Part shown: piece by piece, positions 34,973 through 42,975 of the stretch
Numbering within the stretch: position 1 is the first letter of the stretch
Layout of the letters: every line of letters begins with the position of its first letter
NCBI GenBank assembly: GCA_040881685.1
Contig: JBBECS010000054.1
Location: 139,231 to 203,230 of the forward strand
Length of the DNA: 64,000 nt
Reading direction: 5' to 3'
Source of the DNA: Acidimicrobiia bacterium
GTDB taxonomy: Bacteria; Actinomycetota; Acidimicrobiia; IMCC26256; PALSA-555
Position numbers and translations under genes: made by a program
Notes under the pieces: generated by a model
What the model was told of the DNA's origin: nothing
The model's input: the letters and a program-made list of their open reading frames with translations, nothing else
Database searches by the model: none

Positions 34973-36331
34973 ATGAGCGACGACGGGCCATCGAAGTACG
35001 CCGAGCGGATGTTCCCGGCGCCGGTCGATCCCGGCGTCGCCCTCCCCGACCGCGCGGTCAGCACGGTCGTGTCGGGTGTCGACACCGCGGAGCTCGGCTC
35101 GTGGCGGGGAAGCCAGTGGTACGAGGGTGGCGGGCGCGTCGGCGAGAAGGCGGTCGAGCGCATCGTCATCTACCCGCCGACCGCAGGCGTGCAGACCCAG
35201 GGCGACCCGTTCGAGCCCGTCCGCATCGGGTTCCTCATCGACATGGATCTCGGCCAGCTCCTGGCCGACTGCATCGACCCGTACATCCTGGCGATCGAGG
35301 ACTCGCTCAACGAGGGGATCTTCAACCGGCCGATCGAGCTGTTCACGGTCGACGCGCGCGGCCTGCCGCGCGAGAACTTCCGGAAGCTCATCAACGGGTA
35401 CCAACGGCTGGTCGACGAAGGGTGCGTCGTCGTCATCGGGCCGTTCATCGCCGACAACTCCGAGACGCTCATGCCGTACGCGAACGCGGCCGGCGTTCCG
35501 GTGCTGCTGTGGACGGGAACGACTCGAGCGTTCGGTGAGTTCGTGTTCACCGTGGCCAACGGTGACATCCCGACGGAGTCGGTGATGTGCGCCAACTGGC
35601 TCTTCGACCAGGGTTACAAGAAGGTCGGCTTCCTGTGGGAAGAGGGATCGGCGAGCGACATGTACGCCGACTACTTCCGGCGTACGGCGCTCCGGCTCGG
35701 GCTCGAGATCACCAAGGAAGTGGTGCTCGACTTCAACCCGAAGAACATGAAGGAGTCGCTCGCCGAGATGCGCGATCTCGGCACCGAAGCGGTCGCCCAC
35801 GTCGGATACGGGTACTCCACGATCCACTACGCCAAGGCGTTCAAAGAGCTCGGCTGGGATCCGCCGCGCATCATGGACACCGCGTTCATGTTCTATTCGA
35901 ACTCCAACGAGTGGGCCGCCGGGCTCGAGGGCTGGCACGGCGTCGACCAACTGGGTGAGGACGGAAAGAACCCGAACTACGAGGCGATGTGCGAGCGCTT
36001 CCAGGCCCGCTTCGGACGTCTCTCACGGAACGTCGTGGTCGCACTCGCGTACGACACGGCACGGGTCGCGATGCAAGGCATCGCCAACGCGCGCATCCCC
36101 ACTCCCCTGCACGTGAAGCAGGGGCTGGAGATGATCAAGTGGATGCCGTGCACCAACGGCGGACCGTCGTGCTACATCACGTTCTCTGAGTACGACCACC
36201 GCGGCTACAAGGGCGACTTCCTCACCATCCGCGAGCTGCGCGACGGTGAGCTGCACTTCCGCGGCTATTACCGCCCGCAATGGCCGTCGAACACGTTCCA
36301 CCACAAGGGTGCGTCGTTGAGCCCGGAATAG
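34973..36331 (+). CDS. type-1 periplasmic-binding-fold protein without signal peptide
   Basis: 452 residues. From residue 80 the sequence follows Leu/Ile/Val-type ABC binding proteins: VRIGFLIDMDLGQLLADCID, VDEGCVVVIGPFIADNSETL, GVPVLLWTGTTRAFGE, and repeated lobe-2 strands. The ATG at 34973 has GGGAGA eight bases upstream, and the chain starts with a hydrophilic 75-residue segment and no hydrophobic core. It is therefore not exported by Sec as written. No permease or ATPase is adjacent. It may be a cytoplasmic ligand sensor like AmiC, or a moonlighting enzyme subunit. Co-directional with the sulfatase ten bases away. Confidence 0.7.
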   Translation: MSDDGPSKYAERMFPAPVDPGVALPDRAVSTVVSGVDTAELGSWRGSQWYEGGGRVGEKAVERIVIYPPTAGVQTQGDPFEPVRIGFLIDMDLGQLLADCIDPYILAIEDSLNEGIFNRPIELFTVDARGLPRENFRKLINGYQRLVDEGCVVVIGPFIADNSETLMPYANAAGVPVLLWTGTTRAFGEFVFTVANGDIPTESVMCANWLFDQGYKKVGFLWEEGSASDMYADYFRRTALRLGLEITKEVVLDFNPKNMKESLAEMRDLGTEAVAHVGYGYSTIHYAKAFKELGWDPPRIMDTAFMFYSNSNEWAAGLEGWHGVDQLGEDGKNPNYEAMCERFQARFGRLSRNVVVALAYDTARVAMQGIANARIPTPLHVKQGLEMIKWMPCTNGGPSCYITFSEYDHRGYKGDFLTIRELRDGELHFRGYYRPQWPSNTFHHKGASLSPE

Positions 36332-36362
36332 CCGGGTGAGGGACGCACCATTGGGTGGGCGG

Positions 36363-37526
36363 TCAGATGAAGGTGGTCTCGAGCGTGAGGCCGTAGTCGG
36401 GGAACGCGCCGATGGCGATTGTCTGCATGGGGCCGACGCCGGTGCCGCCGCCGGCAGGATCGTCGACCGCCACAATGCAATCGCGGTGTTGATGGATGCG
36501 CCGCGCCATCTCGGGATCGGTGCAGTCGGCGAAGTGCTCGCCGTCGACGACGAGCTCGCCACGCCACATGCCGTGCCGCTTTCCGTCCAGCCCGAAGTAC
36601 AGGCCGGTGCCGAGGTGGAATCCCGTGTCGGAGACGGGTGTGACCGCGACGGGACGCGCCGTGCCGTCCGCGTGCACGAACGTGAACGTCCCGCCGAGGA
36701 AGCGGCGGTTCGTGTCGTCGAAGCGGGCCTCGAGCCGGGCGTCGACGAAGGGCTCCTCGGTGCCGTCGGCGTGCTCGACCCCGCCGCGCAACCGCTTCGG
36801 GGGCAGGCCGGGCAGGTTCGTGTCAAGGAAGTAGTGGAACAGCACGTAGTGCGAGCCGTCGGGTCGAGTCATCAGCACGGGCGACCAGCTGGTGAGGCTG
36901 CGCGGGTCGGGTGGGTACACGGACGGCTGGACGTCGCGTGGAACCTCGCCCACGTTCGTGCGCACGCCCCACGAGTGGTCACGCGCACTCATCCAGTCAC
37001 TCCCCACGTCCGTGCGCACGCCGTCGACCTCGATCCACCCTTTCGCGGTTCCGGCCTGGTGGTACCGCACCACGTCGTTCGTCAGCCGGGTGCCGCTCGG
37101 TGACCGCAGCAGCTCGCGATCCTCCATGCGGGCCGGCACGAGCCCGCGCAAGACAATGTCGAACGCGATTGGCTGCACATCGTTCGGCTCGAGCACGATG
37201 CGCACGGCCTCGAGCGGTTCGACGATCTCGTAGCGCAGCGGCCCGACCGCGGCCCGCTCGGGATCCGCATGGAGCGCGCGGCTGCCGCGCACCGTCCACT
37301 GCCCGCGCCCTCTCGAGATCCCGCCGAACGCGTCGAGCACGTTGCGGTTGGTGTACTTGCCGAGGCCGAACACGGCCTGGAGAGAGCCGTCACGCGCGCA
37401 CGCCTGCGACCAGATCTTCTCGGTCCAACCAAGGTCGGTCGAGCCGACCATCGCGAAGGTGTCGGCGACCTGGTGCAGCAGCGTCTCGTCCGCAGGAACC
37501 AGCGGACCGATCGACGGATCCGTCAC
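36363..37526 (-). CDS. uncharacterised protein, lipocalin/AttH-like suspected
   Basis: 387 residues, soluble. It is rich in beta strands and aromatic residues, with repeated patterns such as GWIEVDGVRTDVGSDWMSAR, DHSWGVRTNVG, SWSPVLMTRPDGSHYVLFHY and GFHLGTGLYFGLDGKRHGMW. DHSWG and the two-barrel appearance recall AttH/CrtC-type proteins and related DUFs that are common near lipid and steroid genes. GTG at 37526 lies seven bases after a TAGGGT box. Divergent from the kinase-like gene with only 36 bases between. No catalytic assignment is possible. Confidence 0.6.
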   Translation of the reverse strand: MTDPSIGPLVPADETLLHQVADTFAMVGSTDLGWTEKIWSQACARDGSLQAVFGLGKYTNRNVLDAFGGISRGRGQWTVRGSRALHADPERAAVGPLRYEIVEPLEAVRIVLEPNDVQPIAFDIVLRGLVPARMEDRELLRSPSGTRLTNDVVRYHQAGTAKGWIEVDGVRTDVGSDWMSARDHSWGVRTNVGEVPRDVQPSVYPPDPRSLTSWSPVLMTRPDGSHYVLFHYFLDTNLPGLPPKRLRGGVEHADGTEEPFVDARLEARFDDTNRRFLGGTFTFVHADGTARPVAVTPVSDTGFHLGTGLYFGLDGKRHGMWRGELVVDGEHFADCTDPEMARRIHQHRDCIVAVDDPAGGGTGVGPMQTIAIGAFPDYGLTLETTFI

Positions 37527-37533
37527 GGCCCGC

Positions 37534-37539
37534 ACCCTA
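37534..37539 (-). promoter_or_regulatory. -10 box TAGGGT, leaderless start
   Basis: On the minus strand TAGGGT ends seven bases before the GTG at 37526. It lies back-to-back with the plus-strand box at 37552. Confidence 0.5.
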
Positions 37540-37551
37540 GAGGCGGGCGCG

Positions 37552-37557
37552 TAGCCT
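37552..37557 (+). promoter_or_regulatory. -10 box TAGCCT, leaderless start
   Basis: TAGCCT ends five bases before the GTG at 37563. The two divergent boxes are 12 bases apart, so the promoters must overlap. Confidence 0.5.
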
Positions 37558-37562
37558 GCGCC

Positions 37563-38609
37563 GCCGTGGCCGACGACGCGCTCCGTGCTCGGTTTGCCGA
37601 GTGGCTGGCGGCGCGCGTCGGCGCGCCCGTGCAGCTCGGTGCCTTCTCCACGCCGGGCCACGGCGGCTTCTCGAACGAGACCATCCTCACGACTGCCGAG
37701 TGGAACGGTAAGGACACGGGGCTCGTGCTGCGGCTCGCGCCCGCGGGCACAGGGCTGTTCCCGGACTACGACCTCGATCGGCAATCCCGCGTGCTCGAGG
37801 CGTTGCGCGCACACACCGATGTGCCCGTTCCCGAGGTGCTGTGGCGTGAAGCCGACCCGAACGCGCTCGGTCGACCGTTCTACGTGATGGCGCGCGTCGA
37901 CGGCCGGATCCCGCCCGATCGACCCGGCTACCAGTTCCTCGGTTGGGTGAAGGACGCGCCAGCCGACGAGCAGGCTCTCGTGCTCGACGCCGGTCTCGAT
38001 GCGATAGCGCGCATCCACCACGTCGAGCCCGATGCCGCTGGGCTCGGATTCCTGGATCGCGCTGAGCACGGCCGCGGCGCCATCGAGCAAGAGCTCGGCT
38101 ACTGGCGCGCGTACCTCGACTGGGCAAGTGACGGCGCCCGCTACGACCTGCTGGAGCAGATCTACGACTGGTGCTCGGAGCACCGTCCATCCGAACCGGC
38201 GCGACGCGGGCTCGTGTGGGGCGACGCCCGCCTCGGCAACCTCATCTATGCCGAGTCGCCGCTCCCGAGCGGCGGGCTCCCCGTGCTCGCCGTGATGGAC
38301 TGGGAGATGGCCCTGCTCGGGCCGCCCGAGCTCGACCTCGGCTGGTTCCTCTTCCTCGAGCGGCTCGCGCTGCAGTTCACCGAGGGCCTCCCCGGCTTCC
38401 TCGCCCCCGACGGCATGGTCGCGGCGTACGAGCGCAAGCTCGGGCGCCCGGTCGAGCACCTCGACTGGTACGAGACGTGGGGCGGCTTCCGCGCCGCGTG
38501 CATCCACATCCCCTTGGTCACGATCGCCCATGCGCAGGGCGAGGCGCCGGATCTCGCGGGCCGTGAGCGCAATCCACTCACCGCGGAGCTGCTCCAGCGC
38601 ATCCGGTAG
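37563..38609 (+). CDS. aminoglycoside-phosphotransferase-like kinase (APH / FadE36-like)
   Basis: 348 residues. Kinase-like fold with the nucleotide strand GLVLRLAPAG, the hinge PFYVMARVDGRI, the catalytic loop GLVWGDARLGNLIY (Asp and Asn of the Brenner motif) and metal Asp in AVMDWEMALLGPPELDLGW. Many actinobacterial members lie beside acyl-CoA dehydrogenases and act on lipids or CoA-linked metabolites rather than antibiotics. The GTG is supported by the -10 box just upstream. Substrate unknown. Confidence 0.85.
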   Translation, partial: AVADDALRARFAEWLAARVGAPVQLGAFSTPGHGGFSNETILTTAEWNGKDTGLVLRLAPAGTGLFPDYDLDRQSRVLEALRAHTDVPVPEVLWREADPNALGRPFYVMARVDGRIPPDRPGYQFLGWVKDAPADEQALVLDAGLDAIARIHHVEPDAAGLGFLDRAEHGRGAIEQELGYWRAYLDWASDGARYDLLEQIYDWCSEHRPSEPARRGLVWGDARLGNLIYAESPLPSGGLPVLAVMDWEMALLGPPELDLGWFLFLERLALQFTEGLPGFLAPDGMVAAYERKLGRPVEHLDWYETWGGFRAACIHIPLVTIAHAQGEAPDLAGRERNPLTAELLQRIR

Positions 38610-38616
38610 ACGGCCT

Positions 38617-38633
38617 CTCAGGATTCCCTCAGG
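38617..38633. promoter_or_regulatory. direct repeat CTCAGG spaced 11 bases, possible OmpR-type operator
   Basis: CTCAGG at 38617 and again at 38628, start to start 11 bases, one helical turn apart. OmpR/PhoB response regulators bind this arrangement. It lies about 50-60 bases before the 122-residue membrane protein's ATG. Confidence 0.45.
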
Positions 38634-38636
38634 CGC

Positions 38637-38657
38637 GGCTCGCGACACTCGCGAGCC
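38637..38657. other. perfect nine-pair hairpin
   Basis: GGCTCGCGA, loop CAC, TCGCGAGCC. It lies between the kinase-like gene and the membrane protein gene, 27 bases after the stop and 21 before the next ATG. No T-run follows; it could be a leader structure of the next mRNA or an intrinsic terminator without a tail. Confidence 0.5.
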
Positions 38658-38678
38658 TGTGCTCCCACTGGAGGTCTG

Positions 38679-39047
38679 ATGGCTGACGACACCGAGCAAG
38701 CTGACGCGACCGAGACGACGCCGCCCAAGGAACCTGGTGCCGGCGTGCAGCTGCCCGCGTGGCTGGCCGGCGCGCTCGTCGTCGTGCTTGCCCTCGCGAT
38801 CGGTGGCGTCGGCTACGCCATCGGCGACGACGGCTCGGGCTCTCCGTCGCTCGACCCGATCGCCAACCTGAACGGCGCGCCCAATGACCCGAGCGAGTGC
38901 GTTCCCGGTGGTCCCGGCGGCTTCGGTGGTCCCGGCGGGCAGCGACGGCCGGACGGCCCGCGCGATGAGCGCGGGAACCCGGACGAGCCCGCTGAACCCC
39001 ACGACGACACCCCCGACGAGGAGGAGAGCAACTTTTCCAACGCGTAG
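38679..39047 (+). CDS. small single-pass membrane protein with acidic/proline-glycine tail
   Basis: 122 residues. An acidic cytoplasmic start (about 22 residues) leads to one membrane helix LPAWLAGALVVVLALAIGGV at about 25-47. The tail is extracytoplasmic, with one cysteine, glycine/proline-rich repeats (PGGPGGFGGPGGQ), then a highly acidic end DDTPDEEESN. ATG at 38679 follows GGAGG at six bases. The CTCAGG direct repeat and hairpin upstream suggest two-component control. No known family; acidic tail might bind cations. Confidence 0.65.
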   Translation: MADDTEQADATETTPPKEPGAGVQLPAWLAGALVVVLALAIGGVGYAIGDDGSGSPSLDPIANLNGAPNDPSECVPGGPGGFGGPGGQRRPDGPRDERGNPDEPAEPHDDTPDEEESNFSNA

Positions 39048-39054
39048 ATGGCTC

Positions 39055-39060
39055 TAACGT
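39055..39060 (+). promoter_or_regulatory. -10 box TAACGT, leaderless start
   Basis: TAACGT ends six bases before the GTG at 39067; it gives the nitroreductase its own promoter inside a tight gap. Confidence 0.5.
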
Positions 39061-39066
39061 CGGGCC

Positions 39067-39714
39067 GTGCCCGAGCTCGGCTTCGGCGAGGTCCTCACGA
39101 CGACCCGGGCGGTGCGGCGTCGGCTCGACCTCACCCGAACGGTCGAGCCGGCGCTGTTGCGCGAGTGCCTCGAGATCGCGCTCCAGGCACCCACCGGCGG
39201 CAACAACCAGAACTGGCACTTCGTGTTCGTCACCGACGCAGCCAAGCGGGCAGCGGTGGCGGAGGTCTTCAAGGCCGGAGCTGTCGACTACGCGCAGCTC
39301 CCCAAACCGACGAGGCGCGCACGCGCCTTCACTGATGATGAGAAGGCTGCGCGCAAGCGGGTGATGGCGTCGTCCGGCTATCTCTTCGAGCACATGCACG
39401 AGGTCCCGGTGCTCATGATTCCGTGCATCGAGGGACGCTTCGACCACGACCCACTCGTGGTTCACGCCACCGCGTTCGGCTCGGTCCTCCCGGCCGTGTG
39501 GAGCTTCATGCTCGCGGCGCGCTCACGCGGCCTCGGTACGGCGTGGACGACCGTGCACCTCACGCGAGAAGCCCAGATGGCTGGGATCCTCGGGATCCCG
39601 TACGAGTCGGTGACGCAGGTCGCGCTCATCCCGGTCGCCCACACCGTTGGGGACGACTTCAAGCCCGCGAAGCGACGCGACCTCGACGCCGTTGTCCATT
39701 GGGACCACTGGTAG
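39067..39714 (+). CDS. nitroreductase family FMN protein
   Basis: 215 residues. FMN-binding fold: TTRAVRRRLDLTR with the phosphate-binding arginines, APTGGNNQNWHFVFV, and SFMLAARSRGLGTAWTTVHL near the dimer interface. Members reduce nitro groups, quinones or enoates, or remove halogens. The GTG follows a -10 box by six bases. It converges on the second sulfatase with three bases between stops. No specific substrate is indicated. Confidence 0.85.
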   Translation: MPELGFGEVLTTTRAVRRRLDLTRTVEPALLRECLEIALQAPTGGNNQNWHFVFVTDAAKRAAVAEVFKAGAVDYAQLPKPTRRARAFTDDEKAARKRVMASSGYLFEHMHEVPVLMIPCIEGRFDHDPLVVHATAFGSVLPAVWSFMLAARSRGLGTAWTTVHLTREAQMAGILGIPYESVTQVALIPVAHTVGDDFKPAKRRDLDAVVHWDHW

Positions 39715-39717
39715 TAG

Positions 39718-41247
39718 TCAGGCCGGGGCTTCGACCGTCAACCGAGTTCGCCGCGCGGGCGGTAGGTGGTCACGCAGATCCGTGACGAGGTCGGAGCGCA
39801 ATGACGAGCATGCCGGGTCGTCCCAGCGGTTCTGGAGCTGGCGCGGGTCGTCGCCGAGGTCGTAGAGCTCCCCCTCGGTTCCGTCGTAGATGCCGCCGGG
39901 CTCGTACGTCGTGCACGTCCAGCCATCGCGGTGGATCGACCGCAAGTGCATGTCGATGTCGTCGAACTGGCTGTCCCACTCGGTGATCACACGCTCCCGA
40001 CCCGAACCGTCGGCGAGCGGAAGCACGTCACCCTGCATCCAGTCGGGGGTGGGCTCACCCGCGATCGCACAGAAGGTGGCTGCGAGGTCGACGTGACCGA
40101 GGGGATCCGTGACCTCGGCGGGCGTCACACCGGCCGACGGTGCCGGGCGCCAAATGAGCGGAACCCGCATCAGCGCGTCGCAGTGGTACGGACCCTTGAA
40201 CAGCAGGCCGTAGTCGCCCTGGAGCTCGCCGTGGTCGGTGGTGAAGATGATGTCGGTGTCGTCGCCCCAGCCACGCTCGTCGATCCGGCGGAGCACGCGG
40301 CCGCAGGCTTCGTCGATCAGCTCGTTCTCGACGTGCACGAGCGCGTTGACCTCTCTGACTTGGTCGTGCGTCATCGCGGCGGGCACGAAGCCGGTTGGCC
40401 CGCCTTCGCGGTTGTTGAAGCGGCCGTCGAACCAGTCGAGCCAGTGCTTCGGCTTGCGCGCGAGCACGTCCCGGCATGCGTCCACCGAGCCCGGATGCCC
40501 GGGCGGGAGGTCGAGGTCGCGCCACGGGACACGCGACACCTCGGATGCCGGCGGATCCCACGGGTGGTGAGGGTCGGGGAAGCTGAGCCACACGAACCAG
40601 TCGTCGTCCGCGTCGAGCGTGTCGAGCCAAGCGATCGCCCGATCCGCGACCCAGTCGGTGTGGTAGTGCTCGCGCGGCACCGGATTCGACGCAACCTGCT
40701 CGAGGCCGGTGTCGCCGCCGCCTTCGTTGTTGAGATGACCGTCCTTCACCAACGCGTAGAAGCCACGCGCCTCGTCGGGATGCTCGGTGCGAAGCCAGGT
40801 GCCGTAGTGCCAGAACGCGAGCGGCCCGTGCATCGCGAGCTCGAGATGCTCGAAGCCTCGATGCGGTCCGTACGAGATGTCGTTGCCCTTGCGCCCGAAC
40901 CTGTTCTCGGGCCACCGACCGTCGGGATCGAAGCCGGGCTCGAAGTGCGCCTTGCCGATCAACGCGGTGCGGTACCCGGCGTCGGCGAGCACGCGGGCCA
41001 CGCTCGGCGCATCCTGCGGAAGCGGCACGCCGTTGGCATAGACCCCGTGCGTGCGCACGTACTGACCGGTGAGCATCGTCGAGCGCGCCGGCATGCACAC
41101 CACGTTCTGGTTGTGCGCGCGCCGGTAGTTGACGCCCGCCGCCGCGAGCGCGTCAACGACGGGTGTACGGGCGATCTCGCCCCCGTTGCATCCCAGCGCG
41201 TCGTAGCGCTGCTGGTCGGTGGTGATGAAAAGGATCTTGCGCCCCAT
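39718..41247 (-). CDS. Cys-type sulfatase, second copy
   Basis: 509 residues. The formylglycine site is C51-M-P-A-R (NVVCMPARSTMLTGQYVRTH). Other ligands are ILFITTDQQRYDALG, IGKAHFEPG and FTTDHGELQGDYG. No signal peptide. It overlaps the DUF1330 gene by one base (TGATG) and, through it, the P450, forming a three-gene operon. It is not a close copy of the sulfatase at 33-35 kb: its motif context and its tail (SDLVTDLRDHLPP) differ. A cytoplasmic sulfatase with a P450 suggests breakdown of sulfated sterol-like or aromatic compounds (inference). Confidence 0.88.
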   Translation of the reverse strand: MGRKILFITTDQQRYDALGCNGGEIARTPVVDALAAAGVNYRRAHNQNVVCMPARSTMLTGQYVRTHGVYANGVPLPQDAPSVARVLADAGYRTALIGKAHFEPGFDPDGRWPENRFGRKGNDISYGPHRGFEHLELAMHGPLAFWHYGTWLRTEHPDEARGFYALVKDGHLNNEGGGDTGLEQVASNPVPREHYHTDWVADRAIAWLDTLDADDDWFVWLSFPDPHHPWDPPASEVSRVPWRDLDLPPGHPGSVDACRDVLARKPKHWLDWFDGRFNNREGGPTGFVPAAMTHDQVREVNALVHVENELIDEACGRVLRRIDERGWGDDTDIIFTTDHGELQGDYGLLFKGPYHCDALMRVPLIWRPAPSAGVTPAEVTDPLGHVDLAATFCAIAGEPTPDWMQGDVLPLADGSGRERVITEWDSQFDDIDMHLRSIHRDGWTCTTYEPGGIYDGTEGELYDLGDDPRQLQNRWDDPACSSLRSDLVTDLRDHLPPARRTRLTVEAPA

Positions 41248-41678
41248 CAGCGCCCGCCGAGCTCGGCGATGCGGTCGAGGCGCGGCGTGCACGCAACGAC
41301 GACCGTGCGCTCCAGTCCCGATTCCCGGTGCTCGTGCGCCTCCAGGTACTCGGGTTGCGACACCATGTCGAGGAACGCGGCGCGCGACGGGTACTGCACC
41401 AAGAGCACCTGGTCCCAGTCCTCGAGCGGTTCACCGATCAGGATCTGATCGGCCCGACCGGCCCAGATGACGCTCCCGCCCCTCTTCTCGATCATCGCAA
41501 CGGCGGTGTCGCCGTAGGCGCGGTACGCCTCCTCACCCGTGCCCTCACCAGTGTCGGCGCGGGCCTTGAACTTGAGCAGGTTGAGCATGACGACCGGTCC
41601 CTCGTCGGACGCCGCAGCGAGCAAACGGAACTGCTCGGCGTTGGGTGAGATCCGCGCGGCGCGGTCCTTGCTCGTCAT
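41247..41678 (-). CDS. DUF1330 / dimeric alpha-beta barrel protein
   Basis: 143 residues. GPVVMLNLLKFKA near residue 28, AYRAYGDTA, and VLLVQYPSRAAFLDMVSQPEYLEA are the recurring marks of the DUF1330/NIPSNAP-like ferredoxin fold. Such small proteins often act as monooxygenase-like or dehalogenation accessory enzymes; many have no known activity. ATG at 41678 overlaps the P450 stop (ATGA). Position between P450 and sulfatase implies participation in the same catabolic step series. Confidence 0.8.
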   Translation of the reverse strand: MTSKDRAARISPNAEQFRLLAAASDEGPVVMLNLLKFKARADTGEGTGEEAYRAYGDTAVAMIEKRGGSVIWAGRADQILIGEPLEDWDQVLLVQYPSRAAFLDMVSQPEYLEAHEHRESGLERTVVVACTPRLDRIAELGGR

Positions 41679-42955
41679 GACGCGACCTTCCAGCGGACGG
41701 GCATGCGCTTGAGACCGTGGTTGAAGTTGGAGTGCAGCCGATCGACCGGGCCCGCGAGCTCCGGGAGTGGAAGTCGGTCGAGCAGGTGATCGAACATCAC
41801 CCGCAGCTCGAGCCGCGCGAGGTTTGCGCCGAGGCAGAAATGCGGCCCGCCGCCGCCGAAGGTGACGTGCTCGTTGGGCGTGCGGCCCACGTCGAACGTC
41901 AGAGGGTCGGCGAACACAGCATCGTCGAAGTTCGCCGATGCGTACCAGATCACGACCTTGTCACCGTCTCTCACCGCCTGCCCACCGATCTCGCCATCGC
42001 CCATCACCGTGCGCCGGAAGTTCATAATCGGGGTGGAGTAGCGCAGGATCTCGTCGACCGCGGTGGGGAGGAGCGACCGGTCGTCGCGCAGCCGCTCCCA
42101 CTGCTCGGGGTGGTCGATGAAAGCCAGCGTCCCCTGCGCGATCGCCGTACGGGTGGTCTCGTTCCCCGCGACGTTGAGGAGCAGGAAGAACATGTCGTAC
42201 TCGAGCTCGCTCAGCCGCTCTCCGTCGACCTCTGCTTCCAGCAGCACGCTCGCGATGTCTCCCGGCTGCTCGCCCGCGTCGAGCGCGGCTCGCTTCTGCT
42301 TGCCGAGGCGGTTGGCGAGCTCGTACATCTCGAAGCCGGCTTGGTTGGCGGAGTCGGCGTCGTCGCCGCCGAGCTCGGGATCGTCGAAGCCGATCAGGCG
42401 GTTGCTGAGCTCGAACACCTTCGGACGATCGGCCTCGCCGACGCCCATCATCTGGGTGATCACCTGGATCGGGAGCTCGGCCGCGATGTCCTCCACGAAG
42501 TCGGCTTCGCCGCGATCCACGACCCGATCGAGCGTGCGCTCCGTGACTTCGACCATGAAGTCTTCGAGCTTGCCGATCATGCGTGGGGTGAAGCCGCGGT
42601 TCACGAGTAGGCGAAAGCGTGTGTGCTGCGGCGGATCCATGTGCACGAGCATCCGGTCCGCGTCCGGGTCACCCGGACCCTGTGTGTCGAAGATCATGTT
42701 CCCGGCCCGTGCGCTCGACATCGCCTGCGCGTCGCGGTTCACCTCGAGGACATCCGCGTGGCGCGTCACGCTCCAGAACCCTGCGCCCTGCCCCGGGCCG
42801 TCAGGATGCTCGGGATGCCACACGACCGGCGCCTCGCGCCGCAAGCGCGCGAACACGTCGTGCGGGATGCCATCAGCAAACGTGCGCGGATCGGTGAGGT
42901 CGACACCGAGCGGGAAGTCGGACGCCGAGAGAGGCACCGAGGAAGTCGTCGTCAT
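41675..42955 (-). CDS. cytochrome P450 (CYP124/125/142-like)
   Basis: 426 residues. Oxygen-activating helix I is NVAGNETTRTAIAQG, the ExxR motif is in AVDEILRYS, and the haem loop is FGGGGPHFCLGANLARLELR with the Cys ligand. FGGGGPHFCLG together with HMDPPQHTRFRLLVNRGFTP is typical of the CYP124/125/142 group, which oxidise the terminal methyl of sterol or branched lipid side chains. The start is ATG at 42955, from a CATACT box six bases upstream; ATG at 42973 would lie upstream of that transcription start. First gene of the P450-DUF1330-sulfatase operon. Confidence 0.9.
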   Translation of the reverse strand: MTTTSSVPLSASDFPLGVDLTDPRTFADGIPHDVFARLRREAPVVWHPEHPDGPGQGAGFWSVTRHADVLEVNRDAQAMSSARAGNMIFDTQGPGDPDADRMLVHMDPPQHTRFRLLVNRGFTPRMIGKLEDFMVEVTERTLDRVVDRGEADFVEDIAAELPIQVITQMMGVGEADRPKVFELSNRLIGFDDPELGGDDADSANQAGFEMYELANRLGKQKRAALDAGEQPGDIASVLLEAEVDGERLSELEYDMFFLLLNVAGNETTRTAIAQGTLAFIDHPEQWERLRDDRSLLPTAVDEILRYSTPIMNFRRTVMGDGEIGGQAVRDGDKVVIWYASANFDDAVFADPLTFDVGRTPNEHVTFGGGGPHFCLGANLARLELRVMFDHLLDRLPLPELAGPVDRLHSNFNHGLKRMPVRWKVAS

Positions 42956-42961
42956 GCCGAG

Positions 42962-42967
42962 AGTATG
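42962..42967 (-). promoter_or_regulatory. -10 box CATACT of the P450 operon
   Basis: On the minus strand CATACT ends six bases before the ATG at 42955. It overlaps the plus-strand box at 42964-42969. Confidence 0.5.
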
Positions 42968-42969
42968 TT
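42964..42969 (+). promoter_or_regulatory. -10 box TATGTT of the LLM oxidoreductase
   Basis: TATGTT ends six bases before the GTG at 42976. It shares four bases with the minus-strand box, so both promoters cannot be occupied at once. Confidence 0.55.
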
Positions 42970-42975
42970 CCATCC

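Noticed and set aside
36363..39002. An 879-codon minus-strand frame extending past the AttH-like gene
   Set aside because: Its upstream part is antisense to the kinase-like and membrane protein genes and shows shadow-type Arg/Gly-rich composition. The GTG at 37526 with its -10 box is the real start.
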